Below are positions 12,901 through 23,228 of a DNA stretch of 64,000 nucleotides, piece after piece. Source of the DNA: Notospermus geniculatus. Lineage: Eukaryota > Nemertea > Pilidiophora > Heteronemertea > Lineidae. Each line of letters starts with the position of its first letter. Within the stretch, counting starts at the first letter, position 1. Where the stretch lies: positions 544,757 through 608,756 of the forward strand of contig NMRB01000032.1 of assembly GCA_002633025.1 (NCBI GenBank). Direction: 5' to 3'. The position numbers and the translations under genes are program-made. The notes under the pieces were generated by a model, which saw only the letters and a list, made by a program, of their open reading frames with translations, was not told the DNA's origin and searched no databases.

Positions 12901-14785
12901 AATCCTTGGCATGCCCTGTTTACAAGTAGCAGACGAAATTGAGTGCAGGGCTAATGTGTTCTTGTTGAGACAGAAAAGTATGGACACCCGGGCTACCTGA
13001 TTTCCTGCCCGGCTGACAAATCCGAGGAACCAGTCTGTACAAGTGTCAGTTGCGCGTGACCGTACAAGGTATTTCAAAGGCTGATGCCAATCAAATCATA
13101 TCAGAAAATAACTTATCGTCCCTATTCGTGGTATGATCATTGCAGGATCACGAAGGGGTTAGAATGATAGGTTTTTGTATAAGTTATCAAAAGACAGAGG
13201 GTGGTCTTCATTTAATACCCAGCAGCATGAAAACATAACTACGGTGGTGTCACGCAAGATACCCCGCAGGAAACGGCCAAGAAACTTTCGGAATTTCATT
13301 GAAGATCTGAATATGAGACGCGACATTGGTTTCAGCACACCACTGTTTGGCACGCACCTAGAAGAGTGTACCGATATTTGCTTCTGTATTCGTTTGTCGC
13401 ATTTCCATGTGGTTGGAACAGTAAGATATCGACAGTTATACAATTCTACACGAAAGATCAATTTCGTCCTGGCGACGTTTATTTTACAACACTCAAATCA
13501 ATTTGGGACGGACCATCTGGTTTGATTCCCTTATTGACGAAAGCAGCTGTCCCCGTTGTGTATGCATCAACCTGGTGCATACTAATCACAGAAGTTCACC
13601 CTTGCCAAACCGAGACAGTTTGTTGCCATGATCCAATCAGAAGCGGACAAGACGAACAGTCAGTGCTGACGTCTTGAAGAACCGTCACAAATTTTGTCGT
13701 CAAAGGAGCAACCATGTAGGCCTATGCAACATAACAATTTGACAACATTTCTCCACAAAACAGAATATAGAGAACAAACATTTCATTAATATTTCAATCT
13801 TTCTTTTTCATTGTTTGCGCAAACGAAATCGACCAGTTGTGAAAGCAGACTCAGCCAGAGCAGCACAGCCCTTTATAAAATACCATATACCAATACGCTC
13901 CACGCCTTGCGCTCCACGAATAAAGACCACCCGCAGAAAAAGTAAAGGAAAGCTACACGGTACAGCAGATTCAAGACTGACCGCTGCGCAAGGGGGAAGC
14001 AGAAGACCGAACGAAGTCTAAGGCAAGAAACCTTCAAAACCAGGCAAACCAACTGCGAAAACATTTGAAACATAGGCTACAATTACGAAGTACGTAGGCC
14101 TATATCGTAAGATCATCCGCTCCGTCACGAACTTAATATTAATACTCCGATCCAATCCGCTGAAATCCAATCGAATATCAAACACAAAGAAACCAAAATG
14201 CATCCAATCGTAAGACGAATGATCAAATCCACCAAGCAGACGACAGCTCCATCCTTGTCTGGAGCCTTTGAACTGAATATAAATCCTTCACAGTGGCTTT
14301 TGTAATAAGCTGTATTGTTGGTCACAGTCAATTACCAGTTCTCAATCGGTTATTTAGAGAAAACCAATAATCGAATGGAGATTTCATGTTTTGTCACTAG
14401 AGGACGCTTAATCGATTTGCAGATTTGAGATTTCAGAGACGAATACAGTATGATTAGACTCATATTGCATGACTCTGGACTGGTTGTCCCATTCGCGTTT
14501 TATGATTTGACGCGGCGCGGTTCAAACGTTGCATCTCTTCTGCTAGGCCTAGGCCTACTGTAAGATGGGGTCAGGAATCTCTAGGCCTAGTCTGTTAATT
14601 TTTACGCATACCCACCGTTGAAAGCGATCCTTGCCGACAATGCGCTCGGGTTTACCGGGGACTCCGAGGTCACTTTTGCTAAATGAAGGGGTGTCATTTT
14701 CGGTGGGGACATCGAGTATATCCGTGGTGGTGGCGGCCCTCGGTGGAGGGTATACCGCCATCTCCTCGTCCTCGTCATCCCGCAT
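3910..14785 (-). CDS. LRRC71: LRRC71, leucine-rich repeat-containing protein 71 (3' end missing)
   Basis: Twelve exons on the minus strand join in phase, in coding order: 14616-14785, 7320-7423, 6974-7012, 6145-6366, 5859-5984, 5635-5710, 5339-5413, 5140-5208, 4830-4989, 4380-4550, 4116-4244, 3910-3976, giving about 469 residues with no stop. Junctions have consensus donors (mostly GTAAGT or GTGAGT). The order of parts matches LRRC71: an acidic N-terminus (start MRDDEDEEM), a Pro/Glu-rich linker, VTEIFIRGWKIDEP, then ribonuclease-inhibitor-type LRRs (HLSLRHNTITDIGAKLLG; SLNLNGNHISDDGATGLAG; SLCLANNHISDVGAKKLAEV), the family-typical EEVIERRKLM, and a Lys/Ser-rich linker. The family is poorly characterised; expression in ciliated cells and testis is recalled, not shown. 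The ATG at 14785 is the only methionine in the first exon that precedes the conserved part; an extra upstream exon is possible (see 17951-18000). C-terminal LRR exons were not found. Confidence 0.9.
7728..7728. other. Single-N contig join
   Basis: One N inside the LRRC71 intron. Two other single Ns in this window (32894 and 46481) sit exactly at repeated contig ends, so this is probably also a join. I did not see an obvious repeat of flanking sequence here. Confidence 0.6.
8083..9015. repeat. Dispersed repeat, diverged relative of 23482-24002
   Basis: Blocks shared in the same order with 23482-24002 include TTGGCCCCAAAATGATTAAT, GTAAAGCTTGCAATTAAATC, GACCAGAAAC..ATCGTAGG, TTTTGTCGGGAATCCAACCA, AGTTCAGGAC and CGCAACCAGCT.ATCTTTTGA. 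This copy carries extra sequence between blocks. Open frames across it (such as 8789-8986) are also open in the other copy over short stretches, but I recognise no protein. Confidence 0.8.
9186..9346. repeat. Short inverted-repeat (MITE-like) element
   Basis: Ends are AGGGCTAGAATTT and the reverse complement AAATTCTAGCCCT, about 160 bases apart, with further internal pairing (GGCCTTGGGT against ACCCAAGGCC). No coding capacity. Consistent with a small non-autonomous DNA element. Confidence 0.6.
11157..11183. repeat. GTGTGG microsatellite
   Basis: Four to five consecutive copies of a 6-base GGGTGT unit. It reads as a Gly-Val string in one frame, with no sign of being coding. Confidence 0.8.
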
Positions 14786-15838
14786 GTTATCAACAGAGAT
14801 TTTAGCCAAGAAAAAGTCAAACGTATGCCTTCAAACACGAAAATACGTCTTTTCAGATCTACAGCTCTGGTCACATGTACACTTTATCGTTTGCTGTTCC
14901 AACCAGCGAAAGAATCCTTTTACCGAGATGCAGGAATGCTCACACCCAGAGATCGTCGGTATGTCAAAATAGGAAAAGTATTTTCCGAAGGATAACACCA
15001 GGATAGTGGCGTTAGTCACTAATGAAACGTCCAGAAAGGAAACTGCTGTTTGTCAAAAGTAAGAATCACATGGTACAGATAATCCGTGAGCTTGTTCTTT
15101 TACTAATTTAGACACAGGTTATCTCTGGATCACTGAAAACGTCCTGACCTGGACGTATTCTGGAGCAGTGTCCAAGTCGTTAATCCCTGATTTAATTGGT
15201 TGGTCATGTGACAGGTGGAAAATCAATCACAACAGGAAACGGTGTGAAAAGATCAGCTTCTTTATGTTCGATGCTTGATCGGTTCAGTTATCGAACAGTG
15301 GACCATGGATTATGAATGGACATGGTCTCGCGGAGAGAGAGAGGAGAATTTGATATGCGTGGACATAATTTGTGTGTGTGAACAAGGGATCTGAATTACC
15401 ATGTAGTTTCCCATGGGGAGTGTTAACAATTCAAAGCCGGTTTCACATTCTTCTCAGTGGTATTATCAAGAGTTGTACCCGGCGCTATTTTTACATGATC
15501 TTACTAAGGAGAAAGAACTCAAGAAGAAAACCTATCAAGGCGTTAGGCTTGAGTTATTTACACAAACTAACCACGAAATAAGTGAATGGATGTTTTCTCT
15601 CTCATTTGTTATAACTTTACAAATACAAAGATTTGTAATCTTCGAATATACAGAATGCGTCAAAAGTACCATCCCCCCAAACACCTCCGCAGTGCCGTGT
15701 CGTTCCACATTTTATGAAATCGTCTGACCTCTGCGTAGGAGAATAAATTGCCCCCCCCCGGAAATACAAAACGTCTGGTGGTGTAGTGGTAGTGGGTCTA
15801 AAAATGTTCGTGATGTCGCTACTATCTTAAGTCGCAAC

Positions 15839-15883
15839 GTCTACGTCTATGTCTATACCTAGGTCTATATCTATGTCTATGTC
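15839..15883. repeat. GTCTAT tandem repeat
   Basis: Seven imperfect copies of GTCTAT/GTCTAC in 45 bases. Simple-sequence repeat, no function evident. Confidence 0.8.
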
Positions 15884-17662
15884 CTGGCAGGCGTGATGAC
15901 AAGACCCCTGCAAACTACGTGAACGACAGACGATTTTGCGGCTTAGGAGCGCTCGCCGGTGTTGTAGGCCTACGTCCTGCCAAGAAGACCTACCTTTGAC
16001 TCATGCGTTCAAGCATGGCGCTATTCAAAGATACATCCATCGTTTTCTGTTTACCGGTCGGCGACCACAGATTTTATCAATATCGTCTCTTGCCTAGAGT
16101 AAATGTCGAGGAAATAAACTGAGAAGGCCACGAATTACTCCCAGAGGTGTGCCCTATAATCAGAAAGCGTCCTGCTTGCGCAGACTCAAGGCAACACCCT
16201 CACAGCTCAGGAGTAGGACTCTCTAACTTCCAACATAATAAAACGCGACATGAATCTTTAACCGCTGATTAGCTTATTACTGATTATTAATGCCAAAGTG
16301 ATTATCTATGACTTCGCCAGGTAACTATTCAGATTCGTTCGTAAACATACGGGACCCTAGGGAAAAACAATCCATATTTTCGCGACGTGATTATTCTTTC
16401 TGAGTCCTAATCAATGATATAAAAGCAGCGCTCTAATGAAAAACCTTTTCCCTTATCCGTAATATTTCATCCAGAAAAAACGCGGGGAATAATGAGCCTT
16501 TGTTGCTGTAAAGGGCGTCTCCATTACTTTTGACCTAAAGTGTCGCTACACCTTGCAGGAAGACGGCGACCCCAGTTCAACGTCTAGAGCAAATAGTTCA
16601 TATATCAGCCAGCACGCGGCGTTGACGACGACTTAGTCACGAACCAATCAGAATGGCTTTTGGACAACAAACGCCTCCTTGTCAAGTGTGACCAATCAGA
16701 AAGTTTGAAGCTGCCAAGGAGCCAATCATGTTCCATCTCTACGAAACTCGGAGAGCTGGCGTTTTCTGGTTGTTTCTTGGGATTTCACTGAAAGTAGGCC
16801 TATACGCTCACGAGATGACACTGCTGATACACCGGAATCTCTTGGTGCAAAAAGAAGCGGTGACCTCTACACCTACCTTTTTTCTCGTCTGCAGCGTGCA
16901 AGTATAAACCTGATGTAAATACTGACTACTAACACTTTTAGCACATTGACAGTTGTCCATTTTGGTGATATATCTGGCCACAGCCTAGCCTGAGACATCG
17001 TCACATGCCGCTGATTACTGAATTTATGTGAACACAATGTTCTTTACGGGCCACCGTACTTTGATGACCGGATACGAATTCTTGTATCAGGTAGCATGCA
17101 GGTCGAGTGATGCATGGACACGAGGTTGCCCCATCAAGACGGCAGACGATAAATATCGAACATTGAATCACTCTAGCATGAAATAGCAAATTCACTCACG
17201 CCATTGTCCACACTCGCGACAAAGACATAAAGTTAGCAGAAACTTAATCAACTGGTAACGATCAGGGAAGAAAAGGAAATATTGCACCGTGATTTATTGT
17301 TGAGTGGGTTAACCCTTTGGCCCGTATGCGAACATCTACCCGAACGTGGCCACAGAGAACAGGGGGGACTGCATTTTCAACGCAGATCTCCAATCAGGGT
17401 AACGCCAGTGCGGTTGCGTTGTTGGCTTCTTGCACGATAACGCATTCCTGATATTCGGTCAATTAAGATAAAGATATCCTGAACTGGTGCACACGGGCCT
17501 TTAAGACTGTGTCGGAACATTTTCCATCACAGTTACTGGAGAGGGGTGGTGACAGCACGCGTCCCGATTACTTATACGTTAAACGGCCTAATTCATGAAT
17601 TAAAGTTGTTTGGGGGGGGGACGAAATGTCCTCCCACAGCCGAGACAGCCAAACCTCGACAT

Positions 17663-17840
17663 AAGGCGCGGCTCACGTGACAGTCGAAAGTTTGCTGTCA
17701 GATAGTCAATTACTGCTGTCAGACAGCAATAATTGCTGTCATACAGTACTGTATGACAGCAATTGTTGTTGTCTGAGAGCAATAATTGACTATCTGACAG
17801 ACAATTTTTGATAGAAGACTGTCACGTGCAACCGCGCCTA
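17663..17840. repeat. Long inverted repeat forming a hairpin of about 175 bases
   Basis: Symmetric around ATACAGT|ACTGTAT at 17741-17754. Matching blocks on the two sides are CTGTCAGATAGTCAATTA against TAATTGACTATCTGACAG, CACGTGACAGTC against GACTGTCACGTG, and outer AGGCGCGG against CCGCGCCT. The whole element reads as one imperfect stem, as expected of a MITE without a spacer. Confidence 0.85.
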
Positions 17841-17950
17841 AATAGGCTATTCAGTTTCGCTTGCGTACAGTTAAGAGAAGAGCCCCGTAAACAATACGTA
17901 GGACTATCGCTGTTCCACGAAATCGAATCAGAAGAAGCTAGAAAACTTAC

Positions 17951-18000
17951 TTGAGTGACTTGATCAAGCCTCCAACGCTTGGTCCATCCAATTTACTCAT
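17951..18000 (-). CDS. Candidate orphan first coding exon (MSKLDGPSVGGLIKSLK)
   Basis: An ATG at 18000 opens MSKLDGPSVGGLIKSLK and runs into a consensus donor (GTAAGT, reading CTCAA|GTAAGTTT on the minus strand), leaving phase 2. I do not recognise the peptide. It could be an upstream exon of LRRC71: the frame of the 14616-14785 exon stays open upstream to about 14824, and an AG there would complete the codon, giving an in-frame join. That acceptor has a weak polypyrimidine tract. Otherwise it belongs to another minus-strand gene or is chance. Confidence 0.3.
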
Positions 18001-18112
18001 AGTGCAAAACCTGTAATGCCATAAAAACAGCAATGAATCTTTCCAAAGAATGATAATTTTCGGTAAGGAATTCTTTATTCTTTGCGCTCGCTCCCTTCTT
18101 CAACGCACAAAA

Positions 18113-18156
18113 ACGAAGGGACCGAGCGCCAAGAACCCCTGATGTTCTCAGGATGG
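18113..18156. repeat. 44-base direct repeat, partner at 19083-19126
   Basis: Both copies read ACGAAGGGA.CGAGC..., then AAGAAC.CCTGAT.TTCTCAGGATGG, about 970 bases apart in the same orientation. A partial inverted copy (GCTCGCTCCCTTC) lies just left of this one. Together they may bound a repeat element of about 1 kb that encloses the 18303-18353 palindrome. Confidence 0.6.
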
Positions 18157-18302
18157 AAAAAGACATTAGTTTTATCAAACATAGATAAGATTTTTGGTTT
18201 TACACAATAGGTTGACACATTTGTGGGGCGAAGACGGAATATCAACGCCGCTACGTGACGCTATGCTCGGTGATCACGTGCGTCATTTTGATCAATGAGA
18301 GA

Positions 18303-18353
18303 GCCGCGTCATGGTTGTCAACGACGCTGCGTCGTTGACAACCATGACGCGGC
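18303..18353. repeat. Perfect 25-base-arm palindrome with a one-base loop
   Basis: Arms begin GCCGCGTCATGG and run to ACGACGC, mirrored exactly as GCGTCGTTGAC to CATGACGCGGC around a single T at 18328. The arms are GC-rich and contain CGTCA/TGACG half-sites. No gene overlaps. Confidence 0.9.
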
Positions 18354-19516
18354 CCCGAGAAGGACGACGTCGCGAGGCTTGAAAATCAACTTTCAGCTTG
18401 TAGCAGACCCAAATACATCTGATTTTCAGGGCCCCTGGTGACACCAGCCAAAATCGGCAAAACCCAATGAAAATTCACACATACACAGCCAATGTTATAA
18501 CCATCCACCGGAGCTATACGCAAATATGCCATCTAGCATGATTTTCTTTGCCCGCACGTCCGAAGTTGACGAAAACGCGAATTTTCAGCTCAGTGCCTCT
18601 TGAGACAGCGTAAAAGCTGTCAAATTTAGAGCCTCATAGGTGACACCAGAAAACTTTCTCGAAATCCCCCCAAATTAAGCCAGGACATTCGTCTTCAATA
18701 GAGGAATCTCATGTGCTATCCGCAAAGTTGCTGCAGAAATCCCATGGGGTGCCACAATTGTTCAAAGTATGACCGCTGTACATTTTGCGTGTTGATCGGG
18801 AGTGCGTCATTTTGGGGCTACGGCGCGTGCGCGTCAAAGTGTCCTGCCAAAGCTGGTAATGGGTGACGTAGTGGAATTACTGCATGAAAACCCTTGAAGA
18901 CACGAGCTTGCCGGTGTAACGTTTTCTATGTTCCCCATCTCAGTGTCGATCAGTGGACAGAAACACAAACACCGGGAAATCTGTCGCTATCGTTCCACAG
19001 CAGACACTTAGAGACGGGAACACTGACTCATCCTCCCACAGCAGGGGTTTTTACCTCGCTCCTCTTCATCCGCTCTGCGGTGACGAAGGGAGCGAGCAGT
19101 AAGAACGCCTGATATTCTCAGGATGGGAACACTGGTAGCGCTTTACTCGCCGAGTAACTGATAAAAAGCAGATGAGAGTATACATTACCGAGTAGTTCCA
19201 CCGAATAATGAAAAGGGCCACGGTTACGAATGCACGAAGTCAACGACCGCAGTTTGTCCACGTTACTGAAAAACTACACATTTAAAAGGAGAGTTTATAG
19301 AGTGCTTATCCGGGATGGAGGAGCTGACCATAAAACCAGATAATGACAAATGTGTCCTCTCAAACGGAAAAGATTAATTGGAGAGGTGACTTATTGATAG
19401 CAAGTTATTGTTAAGCGACATTAACTTCGATTTGTGATCAAATTGTGATGGGTTATGAAACCTCGTCCCAAAAGTTTATTCGTGCATCAGAAAGGAAGGA
19501 AGGTGCGTATGCTACA

Positions 19517-19636
19517 TAGGGAGGTTTCGCAAGCACTCGGTTAGGCCCTACGACGACGTTTATCTATTGTATGGGAATACCCAAACAATAGATAAACGTC
19601 GGCGTATCCTAACCGGGCACTTGCGAAACCTCCCTA
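19517..19636. repeat. 120-base inverted repeat
   Basis: Left arm TAGGGAGGTTTCGCAAG.. through GTTTATCTATTGT, a short spacer (ATGGGAATACCCAA), then the mirror ACAATAGATAAAC.. through CTTGCGAAACCTCCCTA. Arms of about 53 bases match with a few differences. The short frame over it is an artefact of the hairpin. Confidence 0.85.
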
Positions 19637-20958
19637 TTAGCTCCAGAGAAATCGAACGACCACGGATTCGCGTAGCAATTGCAGACAGGGCAGGGGCGGA
19701 TCCAGGATTTGCGAAAAGAGGGGGCACGCCCTGGCCCTGTGCTATAGGAACATTGAAATTGGCGGTGAATTTCGATTATTTTCTCCAAATTCCCGAATGC
19801 CACGGTCGATTTTACAGATTTGTTGACTAAAAGAAGGATCCGCGCTCGCAGGGGACGGAACTTTTAAGAAATCGACGACTTACCCGCTTGCGCTCATGTT
19901 TTCATTGGAATTGCAAATTTTCCTGCAGAATCTCAGCAAATTACCGAGCGTCGAATGAAAACGGGTACCAATCACATAAATCATGCGATGGCACAGAGAT
20001 AAACAAACTAAACTTTTTTTTTCGCTACACAATTTCCGATACCTCATCCACCCACAGCACTTGTTCTCAGCAATGGAATGGGTGCTATGACAATGTTCAG
20101 AAAGTATATTTACATTGAAACGTTTGTTAAATTATCGGTTTCGTGGGATGCGTCTCCCTCGGGAACGTACATTAATTTGGTAAGGGGCCATCTCAACTCC
20201 AATTCTGTCTCTGAACTGTGCCGAACGTTCATCAACTAGGGATCATCTCAACGCCAAGTTTGTTAATTTGCTTGCCTCTCCGTCGGGGATGGTCCACCAA
20301 TTTGGGAAGGGGCCTGGTTCATCTATTTGGGAAGGTCCTTGATCTATTAATGGGCAACATGGAAGGACCAACCTACAATGCCGTCAAGTTGACCAACTAC
20401 ACAAAAATAAGACTTTACTGATGTCCATCAAAAAGAAAAGAGAACGAACTCATCATCTTACCGTTTATCATTTATTGGAATTAAAACATTCTAGCAAAAC
20501 GGAACAACGCATCTAAATCAAAGACATAACAATATCATGATATAAACTTGCTATCCAAAAAGTTGATTGACGTCATGAGATTTTTTTTACCTGCGGTGCT
20601 GCCACCCGAAGGCGAACACAACAACTAAACGTCAGTTTGGATTGAGACATGCGGTACTGCAATGATAAACTGCAGCAAAATGACTTGTGTCTTGATATGA
20701 CAAGAATTAACACTGAATGACGATGGCGGAAAGCTTCAGGGGTCCATAAATCATGGATTGACTTAGAATAAACAACAAAGTATAACAAAATGCTCTGCGT
20801 TGACATAGACAGCCCTGGACATACCACACGGACAGCCCCTCCTCTAACATCTTGTTGTTCTCGAATGGACAAAGCTCTTGCTGGGTTAACACGTACGAGC
20901 CTAAGTCGCTATAAATGCATTTTAGGGTGTAAAATTCAGCCAGAATTCTGTCAGAGGA

Positions 20959-22414
20959 TCAGTGTGTTTCAAGGAAGGCTTTACAGGCTGCTAGGGACTG
21001 CTCATAAACTTCTTCAAAATCCTTTATGTTATTTCCCTGGAATGTAGCAAATGTGAACTTGATTAGAAACATTGTTAGTACCTTCTGATATAGAAAAATT
21101 TTGTGAAAAGCCTACCATCAAATTCATTTGCTTATTCTTGAACCTGGGACGTAAGGGCAATTGTAAAAGAAAAATGTGGAACACAAGCTCAGGGTTTCCA
21201 TTGGTTACTGGGTAAGTGATGTATAGGAATGATATTACAGATTCAACAAAAGAGGGTATAAATTGACAGCGAGTATCACAACTTACCCAATAGGGATCTT
21301 CAATAATTTGTGACTTATTGTTTGCGTCATAACTTCCCAACAGTTCTATGTTAGATTTACTGTCTCTGGGTTTCATACCTGTCAAATCACTGAAAGAAAG
21401 AAGCAACAATACCTATTTCATTGCCTGAATACTTGCAAAAAAATTAGTAATCATTTTCATACGGTGTAATCATACTGGCATCAAACTGGGCCAGTAGTTC
21501 CAAAGTATCTTCCTCAAACACTATTCTTAATAAGACTTCCTCTTCAAGTTTGCAATCCTCACCTGATGTTGTCCAAATCAAATCCAAAGATGTATTGAAA
21601 CTTGTAGAAATCCTGTTTATTAACCTGTATGAAACCAAAAAGGTTTTAAGAAAATGAGATGGACAACAGTGATCAATTTCATCATTATGGCCTCAGGCCT
21701 GTGTGGCTAGAGGGGGAGGGTTCAAAGATACCTAATCAAGTTGTATATTGGCAGTCAGAGTTCTTCGCCAACCTGGCTGAGAGAAATTTTCACCTAGGAG
21801 AAAGCATTGCACCTTGCTTGCTTTGAGGGGAAAATTGCTTTGATACCCAAGGTAAACAGTTTAAACCAAAACTGTTGCACAATATTACTACTGATACCAA
21901 CTTGTCTGACAGTGTGATCCAAAGGTGTACCATATTTCTTGGCAGTTTTCAGAGCTCGATTGTCTGACTTCTTCCCAATATGATATGCAGCAACTGCTGC
22001 ACTATCTATTTCCCACTGAAATAATGGAGAAAGGATAGGAGAAAAATTGAACTTTATCTTAGCTCTATTGAATTCCTCATCAAATTCTCGCTGTCAGATC
22101 AACCTTTCTTTCCTAATATCGTCAACCTTTCTTACATAGGGATTGCGCTAGGACGAAATTTTCTTTAGCCACAGTAATGGAAATGCATTGGATCACTCTA
22201 ATTTTCTTTAGCCACCGATGTGAATTCATCATTTTCCTGGTCGTTTTCAAAGATTTCTACCCATTTCGCCGGGTCATGGCTAATGATGCTGGCGCAATCC
22301 CCGGGGGGGGGGGGGGGGGGGAAAAAANACTAATTCATACCTCATGCTCCCGATTTTGTTCGATAACAAGTCGTCTGAAGACAGCCTCCGCGAGAGGAGA
22401 CCTACAAATGTTGC
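20959..22414 (-). CDS. ACP1: ACP1, low-molecular-weight protein tyrosine phosphatase (first exon missing)
   Basis: Five minus-strand exons join in phase: 22341-22414, 21902-22015, 21563-21624, 21287-21389, 20959-21036 (stop at 20959-20961). They encode NICRSPLAEAVFRRLVIEQN, then WEIDSAAVAAYHIGKKSDN, VNKQDFYKFQYIF, IELLGSYDANNKSQIIEDPYW and a short C-terminal helix ending AFLETH. The family hydrolyses phosphotyrosine in the cytosol using a CX5R loop. The Arg and Ser of the loop (ICRS) and the general-acid Asp of EDPYW are present; the nucleophilic Cys would lie in the preceding exon (V-C-L-G), which I could not find. A poly-G run and an N (22302-22327) lie in the intron just 3' of the first recognised exon, and a repeat lies upstream. 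The terminal part matches the family's usual length, so this is probably a real gene with an unseen exon, not a pseudogene. Confidence 0.93.
22302..22327. other. Poly-G run plus single-N contig join
   Basis: A run of about 18 G, then A's and one N. Typical of a poorly sequenced contig end. It sits inside an ACP1 intron and does not break a recognised exon. Confidence 0.7.
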
Positions 22415-23228
22415 CTGAAAATAAGAATCCTACCACAATTAGGCCTTGCACTAGGCCTATATTAGTCGCGAAAATAAAACCGGACTTAAACTGCAGGGGA
22501 CTGCCATTCCTGTTACACACGGTGTTGGGCATCATTTTGGGTGCATATCTCGCGTTCAGGGGTGGCCATAAGGGGAGGCGCGCGCCCCTCCGCGCCTGCC
22601 TATTTATTGGTGCTAGTCTCAAATCAGTACCGGTAGGCCTAACTAAAAATTCGTCACCTACAATAAGTACAATTTCACCAAAAATGGGGTGCAAGAAGTA
22701 CCTAGACAGACGAATAATATCGTTTTCTTCTCGCTGGTCATGTTTGAGTCGTGACCCGACCTCCACCATAGTTTTACAAGGTTTTACCAATCTCGGCCCT
22801 ATGAGTGATTGTCTGTACCTGACCTAACATTTTGGTTCAAAACGCCACCGCTTGGGCTTGCGGGATAGCCCTAGCGGAGGCTGAGGAAACCAAAATGATT
22901 AATTGGCAATTAAGCGGTCAAGGTCGTAGCGGATTTGTTGGTATGTTGCGCGATTTCTTCACACATATCTGGATTATTTCACCTGATTTCTCTGTTTATA
23001 AACCAATTTTTTTAGCTCAAGATGGGTAGCTTGAATTTTTCCTTTTATTGTTTCGATTTAAACGCTCGTTTTGAAGTAAACTTGATTGTGTAGGCTTCTC
23101 ACTGACCATGAATGAACAGTGAATGATGCCTGCCTGGGCACTGCACCATCATGTCAATGTCCACTCACTGTGCTGTGCATGTCATGTGTGTGACTGTTGC
23201 CTACGTAGGCCCCTAGGCCTGGTGTATG

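Larger units (their letters stand above)
7424..14615. other. Large first intron of LRRC71, repeat-bearing
   Basis: 7.2 kb between coding exons 1 and 2. It holds a single N at 7728, a dispersed repeat at 8083-9015, an inverted-repeat element at 9186-9346, a short hairpin at about 7887-7940 (arms GCCAGACGC/GCGTCTGGC), a homopolymeric G run near 10000 and a GTGTGG microsatellite. No further gene is supported on either strand; the open frames are short and lack splice context or recognisable protein sequence. Confidence 0.65.
14786..20958. other. Region without a recognised gene, rich in inverted repeats
   Basis: Between the LRRC71 first coding exon and the ACP1 stop. It contains a GTCTAT tandem repeat (15839-15883), a long inverted repeat (17663-17840), an orphan first-exon candidate (17951-18000), a near-perfect palindrome (18303-18353), a 44-base direct repeat (18113-18156 and 19083-19126) and a 120-base inverted repeat (19517-19636). 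A piece at about 19684-19856 begins CAGGGGCGGATCC and ends with GGATCCGC..CAGGGG, resembling the terminus of a small DNA element. The promoter of LRRC71 is presumably in here but I could not define it. Confidence 0.55.

Noticed and set aside
19567-19830. 87-residue open frame
   Set aside because: It begins inside the 19517-19636 inverted repeat and continues into another repeat-like segment; no recognised protein.
22177-22827. The longest unspliced open frame in the left half (216 residues, spanning the poly-G and N)
   Set aside because: It crosses a poly-G run and an N, overlaps an ACP1 exon on the other strand, and the sequence is not protein-like; it is a shadow frame.
22832-23029. Open frame of 65 residues with MINWQLSGQGRSGFVG
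   Set aside because: Its composition differs from nearby repeats, but there is no start context, splice site or family match; it may be part of a repeat.
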